This document shows positions 45,075-55,420 of a stretch of 64,000 bases of DNA, piece after piece. A program made the position numbers and the translations under genes. Numbering within the stretch: the first letter of the stretch is position 1; each line of letters begins with the position of its first letter. The notes beneath the pieces are model-generated. The model was not told where the DNA came from. It searched no databases and was given only the letters and a program-made list of their open reading frames with translations. Origin of the DNA: Norana najaformis (taxonomy: Eukaryota > Annelida > Clitellata > Crassiclitellata > Hormogastridae); assembly GCA_964023275.1 (NCBI GenBank), contig OZ029921.1, positions 5,916,806 to 5,980,805 on the forward strand. The letters run 5' to 3'.

Positions 45075-45205
45075 AAAGGATGAAAAATCACCCTGGCTGA
45101 GCTGTGATTCAGTTTCAGGTGAGTGGACTTCATGCCCACGCAAACGGAAAGGCAGCTACAGCAACCAAATGCTGTAAATAGTTTTCAGCAAACAGGAAGC
45201 TTTTT
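45075..45205 (+). pseudogene. Second, short pogo transposase fragment
   Basis: About 125 bp match 42160-42285 of the decayed pogo transposase, covering the KNHP, VTQFQ and HA(Y/N)RKAA blocks, with roughly ten substitutions and a one-base insertion that shifts the frame. Nothing else of the transposon is recognisable around it. A LINE 3' fragment starts directly downstream, at about 45210. Confidence 0.8.
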
Positions 45206-45209
45206 CAGT

Positions 45210-45650
45210 CGCTGGACATATACATTTTGGAACTCTCTGCTCGTATCTTTTCTTTCTTTTTAATCTCTTATATCATTTCAGTCTCAACCTATGACTTACC
45301 TCTTTCAGCTGGTAAAACCACCAGAGGATGCTCCTCTGTATCAGTGGTAGCTTCTCCTAAATCAGCTGGTTCAAAGCTTTGGAATTCACTGCTCGCTTCA
45401 GTTCGTTCTATCAATTCTTTGATGCCATTCAGGTCTAAACTAAAGACTCGTGACTTTCAACTTGCTTACCCACCGTAGCCTGGCTTCTGGTTTCTCTGAC
45501 CCATCGGAATTCGACCCGGATTCTCTAATGGATTATGATTTTTGATTGCGATTTCGACTCGAAGAGACCATCGACTGATGCCTTGAGCATAATGATCACG
45601 GCGCTATAGAAGTCTTTGGATTGGATGAGTTTAAATAAGATTAGATTAGA
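45210..45650 (+). pseudogene. LINE family Z 3' end (coding tail plus 3' UTR)
   Basis: SAGSKLWNSLLASVRSINSL, MPFRSKLKTRDFQLAYPP and a stop match the closing block at 60548-60844. The 3' UTR follows (CTGACCCATCGGAATTCGAC, GACCATCGACTGATGCCTTG, ACGGCGCTATAGAAGTCTTT) and then a GATTA tail. The element is 5'-truncated and abuts a pogo fragment. Confidence 0.85.
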
Positions 45651-45765
45651 TTAGACTGACTTTTAGGTATTGACCTTACTGCTGTTTTATTTAGTGCGCC
45701 ATCAGTTAATTCCTTGTGCATTAGACACCGGGGCTATAGAACTTATCAGTAATATTATTAATAAA
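45650..45765 (+). mobile_element. LINE family Z second tail unit (variant tail)
   Basis: GTATTGACCTTACTGCTGTT, CGCCATCAGTTAATTCCTTG and TGCATTAGACACCGGGGCTA repeat the end of the 3' UTR in variant form. They directly follow the GATTA tail of the unit before. The same two-tail arrangement is present in reverse at 48097-48375, so it belongs to the element and is not a chance neighbour. Confidence 0.75.
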
Positions 45766-46261
45766 TATTAGTACTTGAACAAGAACATCGGATGCACTAG
45801 ACACGAAATAAAGCAGCTTCGCGTTGGAGAATAGTAGACAATCAAAAACTACCAAGATACAACGTCGGAGTCAACGAATTGACGATGATGATGAAGACGA
45901 ATTGGAAAATGGTGATGAATGATTCAAAAGATATCGTCGCAAACAAAGCAACAGTGAAATTGCATCCAGAGAACTGATGCTGATCTTTATAGCTCCTTTT
46001 CCGACGTTTTCAAATGCGCTGTTCCTCTACTACCTCTGCACCTAGAGGTCCCCGGTCACCTGGACACGACTGGCAACCGAGAACCAGCGGACGCCGACTG
46101 GGTCTGGGTTCAGTGCTAAATTAAATCCACGGACAGTTCGGACTGGCGCAGCTTGATCGATCGTTGTGGGTTAAATCCCGGTCGAATTGAACAAATGAAG
46201 CATTCACTGGCATTATAGCTTAATGTCAATAAACTATTAAGCTCGCTTATCCTACAAAACC

Positions 46262-46895
46262 CCTTCCATTCATTCTTTCAACCGTCCATTCATCCATCCA
46301 CTGATCCGTCCGTTTGTCCGCTAGTCCGTCCGTCCGTCCGCCCCCCAGTATATAACCATTAGTTTGAGCCTCTGTTCGTCCATGCGTTACTCCACACCCA
46401 CCTGCGTATGTTCGTTTCTCTGTTTATATACCTGTGCTTTCATGCATACATGTATACTTTCCTCCCTCTCTCGATCTCGCATACCTTCCCTCTTTACAAC
46501 AGTCATTTCTGCTTCCATTTCTCATCATCATCGTCATCGTCATCATCATCATCATAACCATCACCATCATCACCAGCAGCAGCATTATCCTTTTTATACT
46601 GACACTATTACAAGTTTCTCTTGAAGAATCCAACCATCACCCATTCCATCCATTCATCCATCCGTCCGTCCATCTATCCATCCATCAGTTGCATTCATCC
46701 ATCCATCCATCTATCTATCCATCAATTGCATTTATCCATCCATCCTTCTAGCTATCCACCCATCCATCCATCCATTCATCCATTTATCCATCCATCCATT
46801 CATTTCTCCGTCCATCTATCCATCCCTACATCCAGCTATCCATCCATCCGTCCTTCCATCTATTCATCCATCCATCAACCCATCCATCAATGCAT
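46262..46895 (+). repeat. CCAT/CCGT/ATC simple-repeat block
   Basis: (TCCG)n at 46308-46340, (ATC)n at 46525-46580, and about 250 bp of CCATCCATCCAT at 46640-46895. Overlapping His/Pro/Ser frames are artefacts. Confidence 0.95.
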
Positions 46896-47057
46896 TTAAC
46901 CAACAAACAAACAGATAGAATCCATCCTCAGTGCTTTCCTAACAACGCTAGTAAAACGCTTTTGATTGCGGAATTGTACTACCGGCTTCTCTCGTCTGCA
47001 CCTGGCACCTGGCAGCGCCTGGCACATAGCTGTCCCTGCAGCCTAATGGGCCCCTGT

Positions 47058-47325
47058 CTATGTCTCTGTCTCTTTCTCTCTCTCTGCCTGTCATTTTCTG
47101 TCTCTCTATTTCTCTCCTCTTTTCTGTCTCTCTCTCTGTCTCTCTCGCTGTCTCTGTCTCTCTCTGTCTCTCTCTGTCTCTGTCTCTCTCTCTGCTTATT
47201 GCTCTCTCATTCTTTGTCTCTCTCTCTTTCTTTCCTCTCTCAGTCTCTCTCTCTTTCTCTCTCTTTGTCTGTGTGTGTCTGTCTGTGAGTCTGTCTGTCT
47301 TTCTGTCTGTGCTCTTTCTCTCTCG
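47058..47325 (+). repeat. (TCTC)n/(TGTC)n polypyrimidine tract
   Basis: CTCTCTGTCTCTCTCTGTCT and variants over about 265 bp. Leu/Ser frames are artefacts. Confidence 0.95.
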
Positions 47326-48056
47326 CAGACCGTCCCCGATCGACGTGCGACAGCTTGCTTCAGAGAAATTATTAATGGCTATAATTGGGCTCTATGTAAA
47401 TCGAAATGCAAAAGGTCAGCGGTGAACATCCATCAAGTGACCTTCAACTCATTCGCCCAGTTTCTATAATGGCATCCTACAAACAACAATGCATCGCCTT
47501 AACTCCACGTTCCCGAGCTCTACCGTGCTTTCCTGACGAAGTGTATGTTTGGTGTTCGAATCCGTGGAAAATGAGGAGCCAAGCAATCTCTGAGGAACTA
47601 TTGTTCAGTTGTCGCATTGCTATTGTCGTGCTTTACACTAGAACCATAAAGTCCTTTAATCGGAAGACCACGCTCAGGCTTTATTCCTAGAGTCACTTTA
47701 GAAATGCGCCGTACACTACGTAGCTCTGTATTAATCCACGTTACCTTACGCCATTCTATTCCACAGTGTCTTAGTAGGTGCGATTTGCATGGAAAGGGAG
47801 TGACTGTGTATGCTGAACAGCACACTATCTTGCCAATATATTTAGTTTTACTTTATCTCATTCTATTCTACCTTAAATTACTGGGGTACGATTTGCTCGG
47901 TAAAGGTAGCAACTACCACCTAAGAGAGGTTCAGACTATCTACCGTTAAAGATTCATTTCCATTCATTTTGTTCCTGTCTTTAGTCTATCTATCTACTCC
48001 GTGGTCAAGAACGATTTCAACTCATATATAACCACAAATCACAAATCTTGTCTCGT

Positions 48057-48096
48057 GTTACAATACTTTACCTTTGAGGTCGAGTTTTAAAATCAT
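48057..48096 (+). repeat. 40-bp direct repeat, left (target duplication)
   Basis: It begins GTTACAATACTTTACC and ends TTTTAAAATCAT, and is identical over all 40 bases to 48376-48415. Confidence 0.9.
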
Positions 48097-48375
48097 CTTT
48101 TGACAATCTAAATGCACAAGGAATTAACTGATGGCGCACTCAATCAAACCGCAGTAAGGTCAATACATAAAAAGTCAGACTAATCTAATCTAATTTGAAT
48201 TAATCTAATCCAAAGACTTCTATGACTTCTATAGCGCCGTTATCATAATGCCCAAGGCATCAGTCGATGGTCGCTTCAAGTCAAAATCGCAATCAAAATC
48301 ATAATCCGTTGGAGAAGACTCGTCGAATTCCGATGGGTCAGAGAAACAGGAAGCCAGGCTACGGTGGGTAAGCAT
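48097..48375 (-). mobile_element. 5'-truncated LINE family Z insertion with a 40-bp target duplication
   Basis: The minus strand starts inside the last codons (CTTACCCACCGTAGCCTGGC) and runs through the 3' UTR and the same two-tail structure as 45480-45735, ending near AGATTGTCAAAAG. Identical 40-bp direct repeats lie on both sides (48057-48096 and 48376-48415). A long exact duplication fits target-primed reverse transcription. Confidence 0.82.
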
Positions 48376-48415
48376 GTTACAATACTTTACCTTTGAGGTC
48401 GAGTTTTAAAATCAT
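48376..48415 (+). repeat. 40-bp direct repeat, right (target duplication)
   Basis: Exact copy of 48057-48096, directly outside the 5'-truncated end of the minus-strand LINE fragment. Confidence 0.9.
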
Positions 48416-48959
48416 TTATTGAAATCCTAAAAATCGCGACAAGACGAATGGATATCCAGCGGCAAAAGTGCGTGTCAGCGCAGGGACAGAAAGCTTCACC
48501 TAGATCACCCAGCATCAGATAAATAGCAACTTGGCAGCGAAAAGTCGCCCCTTTGGAAGGGACCACATCGCCCTTCGCAGACAGCACCCCATTCGGACGC
48601 TAAGTGCTGAAGACGGGAAAACACGCAATCAACGCAGAACAGAAGGCTGGAAAAGTGTTGAGGGATCGACGGTAAACTTAAGGTGCAATAAGGCTAATTT
48701 CTTCAGCGAGTTGTCTCTTGTCGAGACGAAAGAGAGGAAATCACGATCCATCGCCAGATGACACGCCAACGGCGGTAACTACTTCGCCGAAAGTCTAGAA
48801 GAAAGTTTCTCTGACTTGCTAAGAGAGTTAGAGAGCAACAGAAGGTGAGGGGGTGAAAGGGAGAGAGAAAAAAGAAAGACATAGATCATTAAGAAGCAAT
48901 GCACAGAGACAATGAAAATGAGTGAGATACAATGTAGAATGAAAGGATGTGTGAAGCAG

Positions 48960-48981
48960 TGAAATTGAGGGCGAGAGAGCA

Positions 48982-49052
<71 letters not shown>

Positions 49053-49140
49053 GAGAGAGGCTTAGCCAGAAAGAGAGACAGACAGACAGAGACAGAACAG
49101 AGAGAAAGAGAGATAGATAGATATAGAGATAGAGATAGAC

Positions 49141-49174
<34 letters not shown>

Positions 49175-49200
49175 CGTGAGAGAGAGAAAAAAAGGGAAGA
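48960..49200 (+). repeat. (GA)n purine tract
   Basis: GAGAGAGAGAGAGAGAAAGA with AGACAG and AGATAG interruptions over 240 bp. Leu/Ser minus-strand frames of up to 190 aa are artefacts. Confidence 0.95.
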
Positions 49201-49254
49201 GATAATACAGAAAGTGAAGGGTAAGAGAGTCAGGAAGGTTGAATGGACAGAATT

Positions 49255-49425
49255 GAAACTGTAAAGTAAGGTAACGTAATACAAGGCAAGGTAAAGTATG
49301 GAAAGGTAAGATAAGATACCGGATGAAAGGTAAGATTAGAGATGGAAACATAAGGTAAGACGGTAAAGTATGCTAGGGAAAAATCTAAGGTCAGGTCAGG
49401 TCAGGTCAGATCAGGCAAGATACAC
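49255..49425 (+). repeat. (AAGGT)n and (AGGTC)n pentanucleotides
   Basis: AAGGTAACGTAATACAAGGC, AAGGTAAGAT and then GGTCAGGTCAGGTCAGGTCA. Confidence 0.9.
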
Positions 49426-50299
49426 GTCTTCTCCTCAAGAGTATCTCCTCCGAGACGTCGTCCTGAGATTAAAGACTATATCAGTTGACAGGCAATGTGC
49501 CAATAATTACCATAAGACCCTCCCACTCTATCTGCCGTAGAACCAGACAAACAGCCAAACATACAAAATCCAAAACAACAAAAGCAAATAGACAAACGCA
49601 TAAGCAGCCGAAGAGATATATGAGAAAAGCACAGCAGAGACCGGGTTCAACGTTCGACAGACCCAAATACCGATGCATGCCAACGTGTTAATAAACCACA
49701 TCTTGAAAATAGTAGTAATTCCTCAGTTTAACGACATCTTATGGCATCAAAGACCGTTGACGTCGCCCTCCTCCTTTATCCAGGCTTGGGACTGGCACTA
49801 CCCCAAACACGGCAGTGGCGGAGTTATCTCGAAAATACTTCCTCTACTAGCCTTCATTAACCCCAGTTGCTAAAATCACCCTTTCCGAACCCTTTATTAA
49901 CCGACATTTCCCAAGGTACCCTCCACCCCCCATCACACCGAGCTTCCATGCGGCCTCTAGCGGTCCCTCCAGGCACTAAGCAGGACAACCGAACGCAATC
50001 CATCCGGATCGATCAATGGTGAGTCCGCCGGAGACTCGGACAACAGCGCAACATACACAGACGAACGGGCAAATAAAGGTCAAATCCTTCAACGCTGTTA
50101 CCCATAAACGACGAAGACCAATTTCCCCGACGACACCGAGTCAGAAACGCCCTTGATAAACTAACACGGCTAAAATAATAATAACCATCATATTCATAAT
50201 AATTTCAGATCGCCGCCCAGGCTGAGAAACCTTTGCTAACATAACATAATTTTAAAATAAAAGAGCTTAACAGAGCATAACCTGCTGGCATAGTTAGCT
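49426..50299. other. Unassigned sequence
   Basis: Mixed composition, short frames on both strands without family resemblance; no repeats found elsewhere in the window. Confidence 0.45.
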
Positions 50300-50457
50300 G
50301 AGTGGTGTCTCCAGGATTGCTTGCGTGGGGCAAGAGAATTTCCAGGGGGGGGGCCACATTCTGGCAGTCCACCATGCACGAGTCTGGTCTGAGGGGCGCC
50401 AGCATATAACCAAGAGGGAGCGAACCGCCCCCATGCCTATAGCTAGATCCGCCATTG
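50300..50457 (+). mobile_element. hAT-like MITE copy 2 (degraded left end)
   Basis: The interior matches copy 1 closely (GGCCACATTCTGGCAG, CATGCACGAGTCTGGTC, CAGCATATAACCAAGAG). The right end is GATCCGCCATTG, while the left end is degraded to GAGTGGTGTCTCCAGG. No target duplication is visible. A SINE family 3 tail begins at the very next base, so the two elements abut or are nested. Confidence 0.75.
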
Positions 50458-50550
50458 GATCTCACCCGATAAATTCATTGCAAACTGAGCAATGTCGAGG
50501 CCATACCGTCGCTATATAGAACTGTGTAGATGTACATTTACATTTAACAT
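50458..50550 (+). mobile_element. SINE family 3, 3' fragment
   Basis: GATCTCACCCGATAAATTCA, then GAGGCCATACCGTCGCTATA and a TTTACATTT tail, matching the 3' third of family 3. It begins exactly where a hAT-like MITE ends. Confidence 0.72.
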
Positions 50551-51004
50551 AACATAGCCTAACACTGCATAAAATAGCATAATAGCAAAGCATATCGTCT
50601 CTGTTCGCGTGACGCCGTTCTCATAGCACACCATGTACCGAACCACGTGAACAACGTTGAACGGCATATTTGTCTCAGCATCTGTTGATCCGGATGCTGA
50701 GAAGAACCTGTGGTTGCGGAAACTGCCACCCGACATGAGAGACAGCGACCGGACATGAAACCAATGAGTGGTCGACGTAACCGAATTACGAGACGAACCA
50801 AATGCAATTAAAATCGACGCTGACCACGCGACTGACCATCGTTCAACTGTCACCACTGACTGGACAGCGTCCAAGATCAGTGTAAATTAATGCTACCAAG
50901 CAAACACCAGCCAGTCACTCACTCCGATAATCGGTGATATATGCCGCATTGCAAAAGATTTATGGCTGCAGTGTATACAGGAATGGATCAGTAGGATGAG
51001 GAAA

Positions 51005-51375
51005 CCAGGTAAGGAGGTTTAGTAAGGCAAGTGAAGTAAGTTAAGGAAAGAGTAAGACAAGACAAGACAAGATATACAATGAAGGTAAGTTAAAGCTGGG
51101 CAAGTAAGGTTAGATAAAGTAAGGAAAGTTGAAGTTAAGTGAGAAAGGTGAGATAAAGTAAGGTAAGTTAAGGTTGGGTAAGAAACAGTGAGATGAAGCA
51201 AATTAAGTTGAAGTTAAGTTAAAAAAGGTAAGATAACGTAAGGTAAGTTGAAGTAAGAAAGGTAAGATGATGTAAGGTAAGACGAAGTTAAGTCAGAAAG
51301 GTGAGATGGTGTAAAGTAAGTTGAAGTAAAGTAAGAAAGGTGAGATGATGTAAGGTGAGGTAAGGAAGGTCAGAC
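51005..51375 (+). repeat. (GTAAG)n cryptic array
   Basis: AAGTAAGGTAAGTTGAAGTA, GAAAGGTGAGATGATGTAAG and relatives. A longer unit of about 45 bp (GTAAGTTGAAGTAAGAAAGG) recurs several times at 51180-51360. Confidence 0.88.
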
Positions 51376-51489
51376 AATACGAGAAAGCAGAATACAGTCA
51401 AACAAATAAGCATGAAACTGAATTTTGAATGAGTACTTCAACTACAAACCAGACAAAGGATTGGAGAATCAACACTTGGAAAAGCTCGA

Positions 51490-51785
51490 AGTCCACTTTA
51501 AATGTAAATGTAAATGTAAACGTTTTTCTGTAACATATTCGAGTTTCCCTCTCTCTTCCGGTATGGCCTCTACCCTGATCATTTTTCAATGAATTAATCG
51601 GGCGAGATCCTTCACCACCTATACCCATTTGAATGGGCGCAATGCCATTTAAGGTCCTCGTGTACGAAACGTGCTAGCCCGAGATTCAAATCTCTAAAAT
51701 AAGCGACGACTGGCACGCGAACCGACATCCTCACGCATAGAGGCGCCTCGACATACGCGTTAACCAGCGTAGCTAACCAGGCCAG
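51490..51785 (-). mobile_element. tRNA-derived SINE family 3, with A and B boxes
   Basis: The minus strand shows an A-box-like TGGTTAGCTACGCTGG (51763-51777), the B box region CGGTTCGCGTGCC (51712-51724), GAGATTTGAATCTCGGGC and GATCAGGGTAGAGGCCATAC. The 3' end is a (TTTACA)n tail at 51495-51525, separated from the body by a stretch also present near 52030 (AGTTTCCCTCTC). Confidence 0.8.
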
Positions 51786-52074
51786 TAGATCCGATCAGGG
51801 CGCGATTTTAGGTTGGTACCAGTGGGGGAAAAGACCGTTAGACAGGAGGAAGATGTTGGGGAAATGCACCTGAACCAGAGGGGAGTTATGTGTAGGGTCT
51901 CTGTATCATAACATTGATATTGCGCCTTTTAACAACCTCTCAAAAGCAATGCTTGCACGGCTATCTAACTTACCTAAGCAAGTGCGACTTACGTAAACAG
52001 AGGCTGCACCTGTATGCTGAGCTAAATAACATATATTCAAGTTTCCCTCTCCTTCCCGAGAAATCGCATCTGAA

Positions 52075-52205
52075 GATCATATATCATATCATCTCATATC
52101 TTCTTATCACAGCACATCATATACCGTATCATATCACATTTCATATCATGCCGTATCATATCATATATCATACCGTATCATATCATATATCTTATTAAAT
52201 CAGAT
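52075..52205 (+). repeat. (CATAT)n pentanucleotide array
   Basis: ATATCATATCATCTCATATC and CATACCGTATCATATCATAT over about 130 bp. Confidence 0.95.
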
Positions 52206-52631
52206 CAAATTCGAAATCTGGACACAACAACTCAGCATTTTCGAAAGCCTCAGTTCGACTGGAAAATTCCAGATTCAGTACGGCATGGGAGATGCTCCTT
52301 AAATCACCGATGCGCACTGCACTATTAAAGCCGAATAATTATCTTGCGCCAGTCTCCCTTCGGACCAGTCGACAACGCAGTCAAAACAAACAGCGTCAAT
52401 ATCGTATTCCACTTGGGTATGTTTTAACAAAATACATTACCAGCCAAATCAGATACATTTACACCACGTACTGCCTGACGATAGCTACTACAGAACGGTA
52501 ATGAACCCGCCTTTCACCTATGCCTACAGGTGGGTGAATACATGTATGTGTAAATGTTTGTTTTAGGGTGGTTATGTTCATGACTGCGAGGGTTAGATAG
52601 AGGGGACTAAGCCAAGGAAAGTGGGGTGAAC

Positions 52632-52803
52632 CAGTGGCGGATCTAGCTATAGGCGTGGCGGGGGCGGTTCTCCCCATTCCGCCCCTCTTGGTTATATGCC
52701 GGCGCCCCGCAGAGCAGACCCGTGCATGCTGGACTGCCAGAATGTGGCGCCCCTCTGAAAATGCTCTTGCCTCCCCGTGCAAACAATTGTGGAGCCGCCA
52801 CTG
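52632..52803 (-). mobile_element. hAT-like MITE copy 3 with near-perfect 8-bp target duplication
   Basis: The 172-bp element lies in the opposite orientation to copies 1 and 2. Its plus-strand ends are CAGTGGCGGATCTAG and GAGCCGCCACTG. It is flanked by GGGTGAAC and GTGTGAAC, 7 of 8 identical, as expected for hAT insertion. It has no coding capacity. It is probably the youngest of the three copies. Confidence 0.85.
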
Positions 52804-52879
52804 GTGTGAACGACAAAAGAGGAGGAACGGAGGATTCACGGAAATCAAGTGGGAGATCGTTCCAGAGATTATTGATTAT

Positions 52880-53005
52880 GATTATGGCTGATGACTACGA
52901 TTTCACTTGCTTAGACCATCGATTGATGCCTTGGTCATTATGATGACGGCGCTATAGAAGTCATTAGCTTAGGATAGATTAGGTTAGATTAGATACATTA
53001 TATCA
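52880..53005 (+). mobile_element. LINE family Z tail
   Basis: Contains GACCATCGATTGATGCCTTG, ATTATGATGACGGCGCTATA and GAAGTCATTAGCTTAGG, followed by a GATTA-type tail (to about 53005). Confidence 0.8.
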
Positions 53006-53089
53006 GATCAGCTTAGAGCAGAACAGTCAAGGTCAAATCAGATCCAACTAGATTAAAAGTATCCCATATCCCACAAGTTAGACGTAGGG

Positions 53090-53312
53090 GAGGTGTTCAT
53101 TTCCATTTCTTTAAGCCCTTGCGCCGGCAATGAACGAATCCCAAGGTCCTGGATTCACCGCAGGATTTGCCGTTTATTTCCCAACTTACCCCGATACCAA
53201 ATTATACTGCTTGGTGACAGTGGAACAACTTGCCCAGGGCCGTTACCCGGAGTCGAACCCGCAACCGCATGATCATTGACCAAACGCGTTACCGATAGAC
53301 CACCGTGTCGCA
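53090..53312 (-). mobile_element. tRNA-derived SINE family 2, single-body copy
   Basis: The minus strand reads CGACACGGTGGTCTATCGGT, GGGTTCGACTCC (53249-53260), GTCACCAAGCAGTATAATTT and CCAGGACCTTGGGATTCG. It aligns end to end with the plus copy at 19045 except that the internal 126-bp duplication is absent. This gives the ancestral form. Confidence 0.87.
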
Positions 53313-53377
53313 CACTATTTTAGGCTAGATTAAGATGAGTATTGACAAGGGGACGGGCGAGAGAGAGAGGCAAAAGG

Positions 53378-53640
53378 ACAATCGTAATTGTAATCGTAAT
53401 CTCGAGATTTCTACAGCGCCCAACGAAAGCCAAGTCGCGGGAACCAGCTTGTCCACAGGCGCTCAGTCAAAACAAAATCGATAGGCAAAAGGGTTCGGTT
53501 CCAGGTCAAGATCCAGGAGTCAGGCAGTCAGACAGTCGGACGGCTACGTTGAGTGGTGTTTGAAATTGAAGCAAGAACAGAGAGACAAGGAGAAGAGGAA
53601 GAATCAGGACAGTGGAGTAAAGGGCTTCAAGCAATAGATT
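53378..53640 (-). mobile_element. LINE family Y 3' end
   Basis: Contains CGTAATTGTAATCGTAATCT, TTTCTACAGCGCCCAACGAA, CAAAATCGATAGGCAAAAGG and TTCCAGGTCAAGATCCAGG, all in family order, with the ATTACG-type tail at the low-coordinate end. Confidence 0.82.
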
Positions 53641-53764
53641 GTGCATCATAAAACTCACCAAAATCGGCGTTGAGCTCGGAGCCGACCATTTGTATTAGGA
53701 AGAGCATCAAAGAAGACCAGCACAGCTCCACCGTCTTCGGCATTTCCTTCACCGGTCATCTCAT

Positions 53765-54412
53765 CGACGAGTTCATCTTTAAGAGCCACGCGTCCATCAA
53801 CAAGTTCATTCTGAAGAGTCAGGCTAAATCCACGAGTTCATTTTCAGATCCACAGAAGGTAATATCGTCCAATTCGCACTACAGGAAGCTTAACATTCGT
53901 GAATTCATGTTGAAGAGTCTAACTCAGCTGAGCGCTACACGCACAAGTTCATTCGGTGGAGTCAAAGGTCGTACCTTTTCGAGTTCGTTCTAGAGAGCAG
54001 CGCATTCGCACAACATTATCAAATATTAGGATATAGGAATTCCGCTTTTTTTAAGAGTCGTTTAACTTCAGTCATGCGTCTGAATAGACATCCCGTGTCA
54101 TGAGTAGAGGTGCTGCGACAACAAGATCATTTTATAGAGCTAGACGATTGAAAGAGAGCCTCGCAATGATTTCACAATGAATAGTACAATAGCTCGAACA
54201 ACAAGTTCATTTTATAGAGAAGGGCTCTTGGAAGGTCATTTAATCAGTAAGTCCATTCTAATGAGCTGTATATCCTTGTATGGTATTCTAATCGACGAGT
54301 TGATTTAGAATAGCCGAATATCGTAGAAAGGCTATCTACTCGATGAGTTCATATTTTAGAGCCGCGTTGTGCGATTGAGTGTTTTCATGTACGAGTTCAT
54401 TTGATGGATTAC
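53765..54412 (+). repeat. Degenerate minisatellite CGAGTTCATTTTAGAGAGCC
   Basis: At least twelve variants, at 53768, 53801, 53833, 53899, 53943, 53980, 54122, 54202, 54248, 54296, 54342 and 54391. Spacing is about 33 bp early (or its double) and 46-49 bp late. The open frame 53670-53993 crosses it and is not gene-like. Confidence 0.72.
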
Positions 54413-54599
54413 TCCTCCTGAAACAGAGACACACAAAAAATTTTGCGAGTAAATATTTAGAGTCGGTCGTTAAAAAGGCAAAAGCCTTTTCCGCACCTTG
54501 CTCCATCTTTTCAGAATATCTTTCGTCCATTAAGTTGAAACCTCGCAAGTCCTTACTTCTCGCCTTTTTTGGAAAGGAACAACAGAATGGAAGGTTTGA

Positions 54600-54995
54600 G
54601 GTTGGCGATTTAGGTCAACAAAAATGGCAGCATTTGTCGTCTTCAGGTCAAACATGTAGCATTATTAATGTACTTGGATCACAAGGAAAGACAGAAATTT
54701 TCTGTAATAAGGTCACCCGAAATGACATCAATTTATGTAATTAGGTCAGTAGGCCTATACATGGCAGCATTTTGTGTGATTAGGCCAACAGAAATGCAAG
54801 CAATATTATGTAATTAGTTCAGACGAAAGTACAGCAATTTTATGTAACTCGGTCAGCGGACATGGCAGCATTTTCTATAATTAGATCGGCAGAAATGGCA
54901 GCATTTCATGGGATTATGGGCATCGGTCAACAGAAATTGCAGAACTTAGTGTAACCAGGTCAGATCAACAGAAATGGTAGGAATTTTATGTCAGA
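54600..54995 (+). repeat. Degenerate ~40-bp minisatellite around AGGTCAACAGAAATGGCAGC
   Basis: About ten variants of GGTCAACAGAAATGGCAGCA followed by TTTTATGTAATTA occur end to end. It directly follows the minisatellite at 53765-54412 after 190 bp. Confidence 0.8.
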
Positions 54996-55059
54996 CCTCT
55001 CCTGATACTACGCCTGATAGTTGTCCAGAGGAGTTATATACAAAACAAGATGTCTGGAC

Positions 55060-55306
55060 CTATGGTATCTCTAGGCTCAAGAACAGAAAAACAGCCAATT
55101 TTACTAGATCCATGGCTGGCCCGCATTATGCCACTGACGGAAACTGATAATCAGCTACGGTGTGAACCGAACGAGGATGGAATTCAAACCCAGGCTGAAA
55201 ACAACTTACGGGTGCGACGGGTTGCAGCGAACAATCTATGCAAACTGAACCTGGATTCGAACTCAACCAAGGCTAACATTTTACCAAACGACCACCGCAG
55301 AACATG
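55060..55306 (-). mobile_element. Possible tRNA-derived SINE, related head to family 2
   Basis: The minus strand begins TTCTGCGGTGGTCGTTTGGT and has GAGTTCGAATCC about 35 bases on, a spacing and sequence like A and B boxes. No second copy of the body was found in the window, so the limits and family are uncertain. Confidence 0.4.
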
Positions 55307-55314
55307 GACAAAAA

Positions 55315-55420
55315 ATCTCATCTGATCTGCGACTTTCATAGCACCGTTATCATAACGGATAAGGCATCAATCTACAGTACAGTCGCTTCAAGTGAAACCG
55401 TAACAGATACGTATACCTGC
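55315..55420 (-). mobile_element. LINE family Z tail fragment
   Basis: The plus strand reads CTTTCATAGCACCGTTATCA, AAGGCATCAATCTACAG and GTCGCTTCAAGTGAAACCG, the reverse complement of the family 3' UTR. It has no coding part. Confidence 0.72.

Noticed and set aside
50512-50874. 120-codon minus-strand frame
   Set aside because: Runs into a CATAACATAG-type tract and a SINE tail. No domain, and the alternative frames are equally open.
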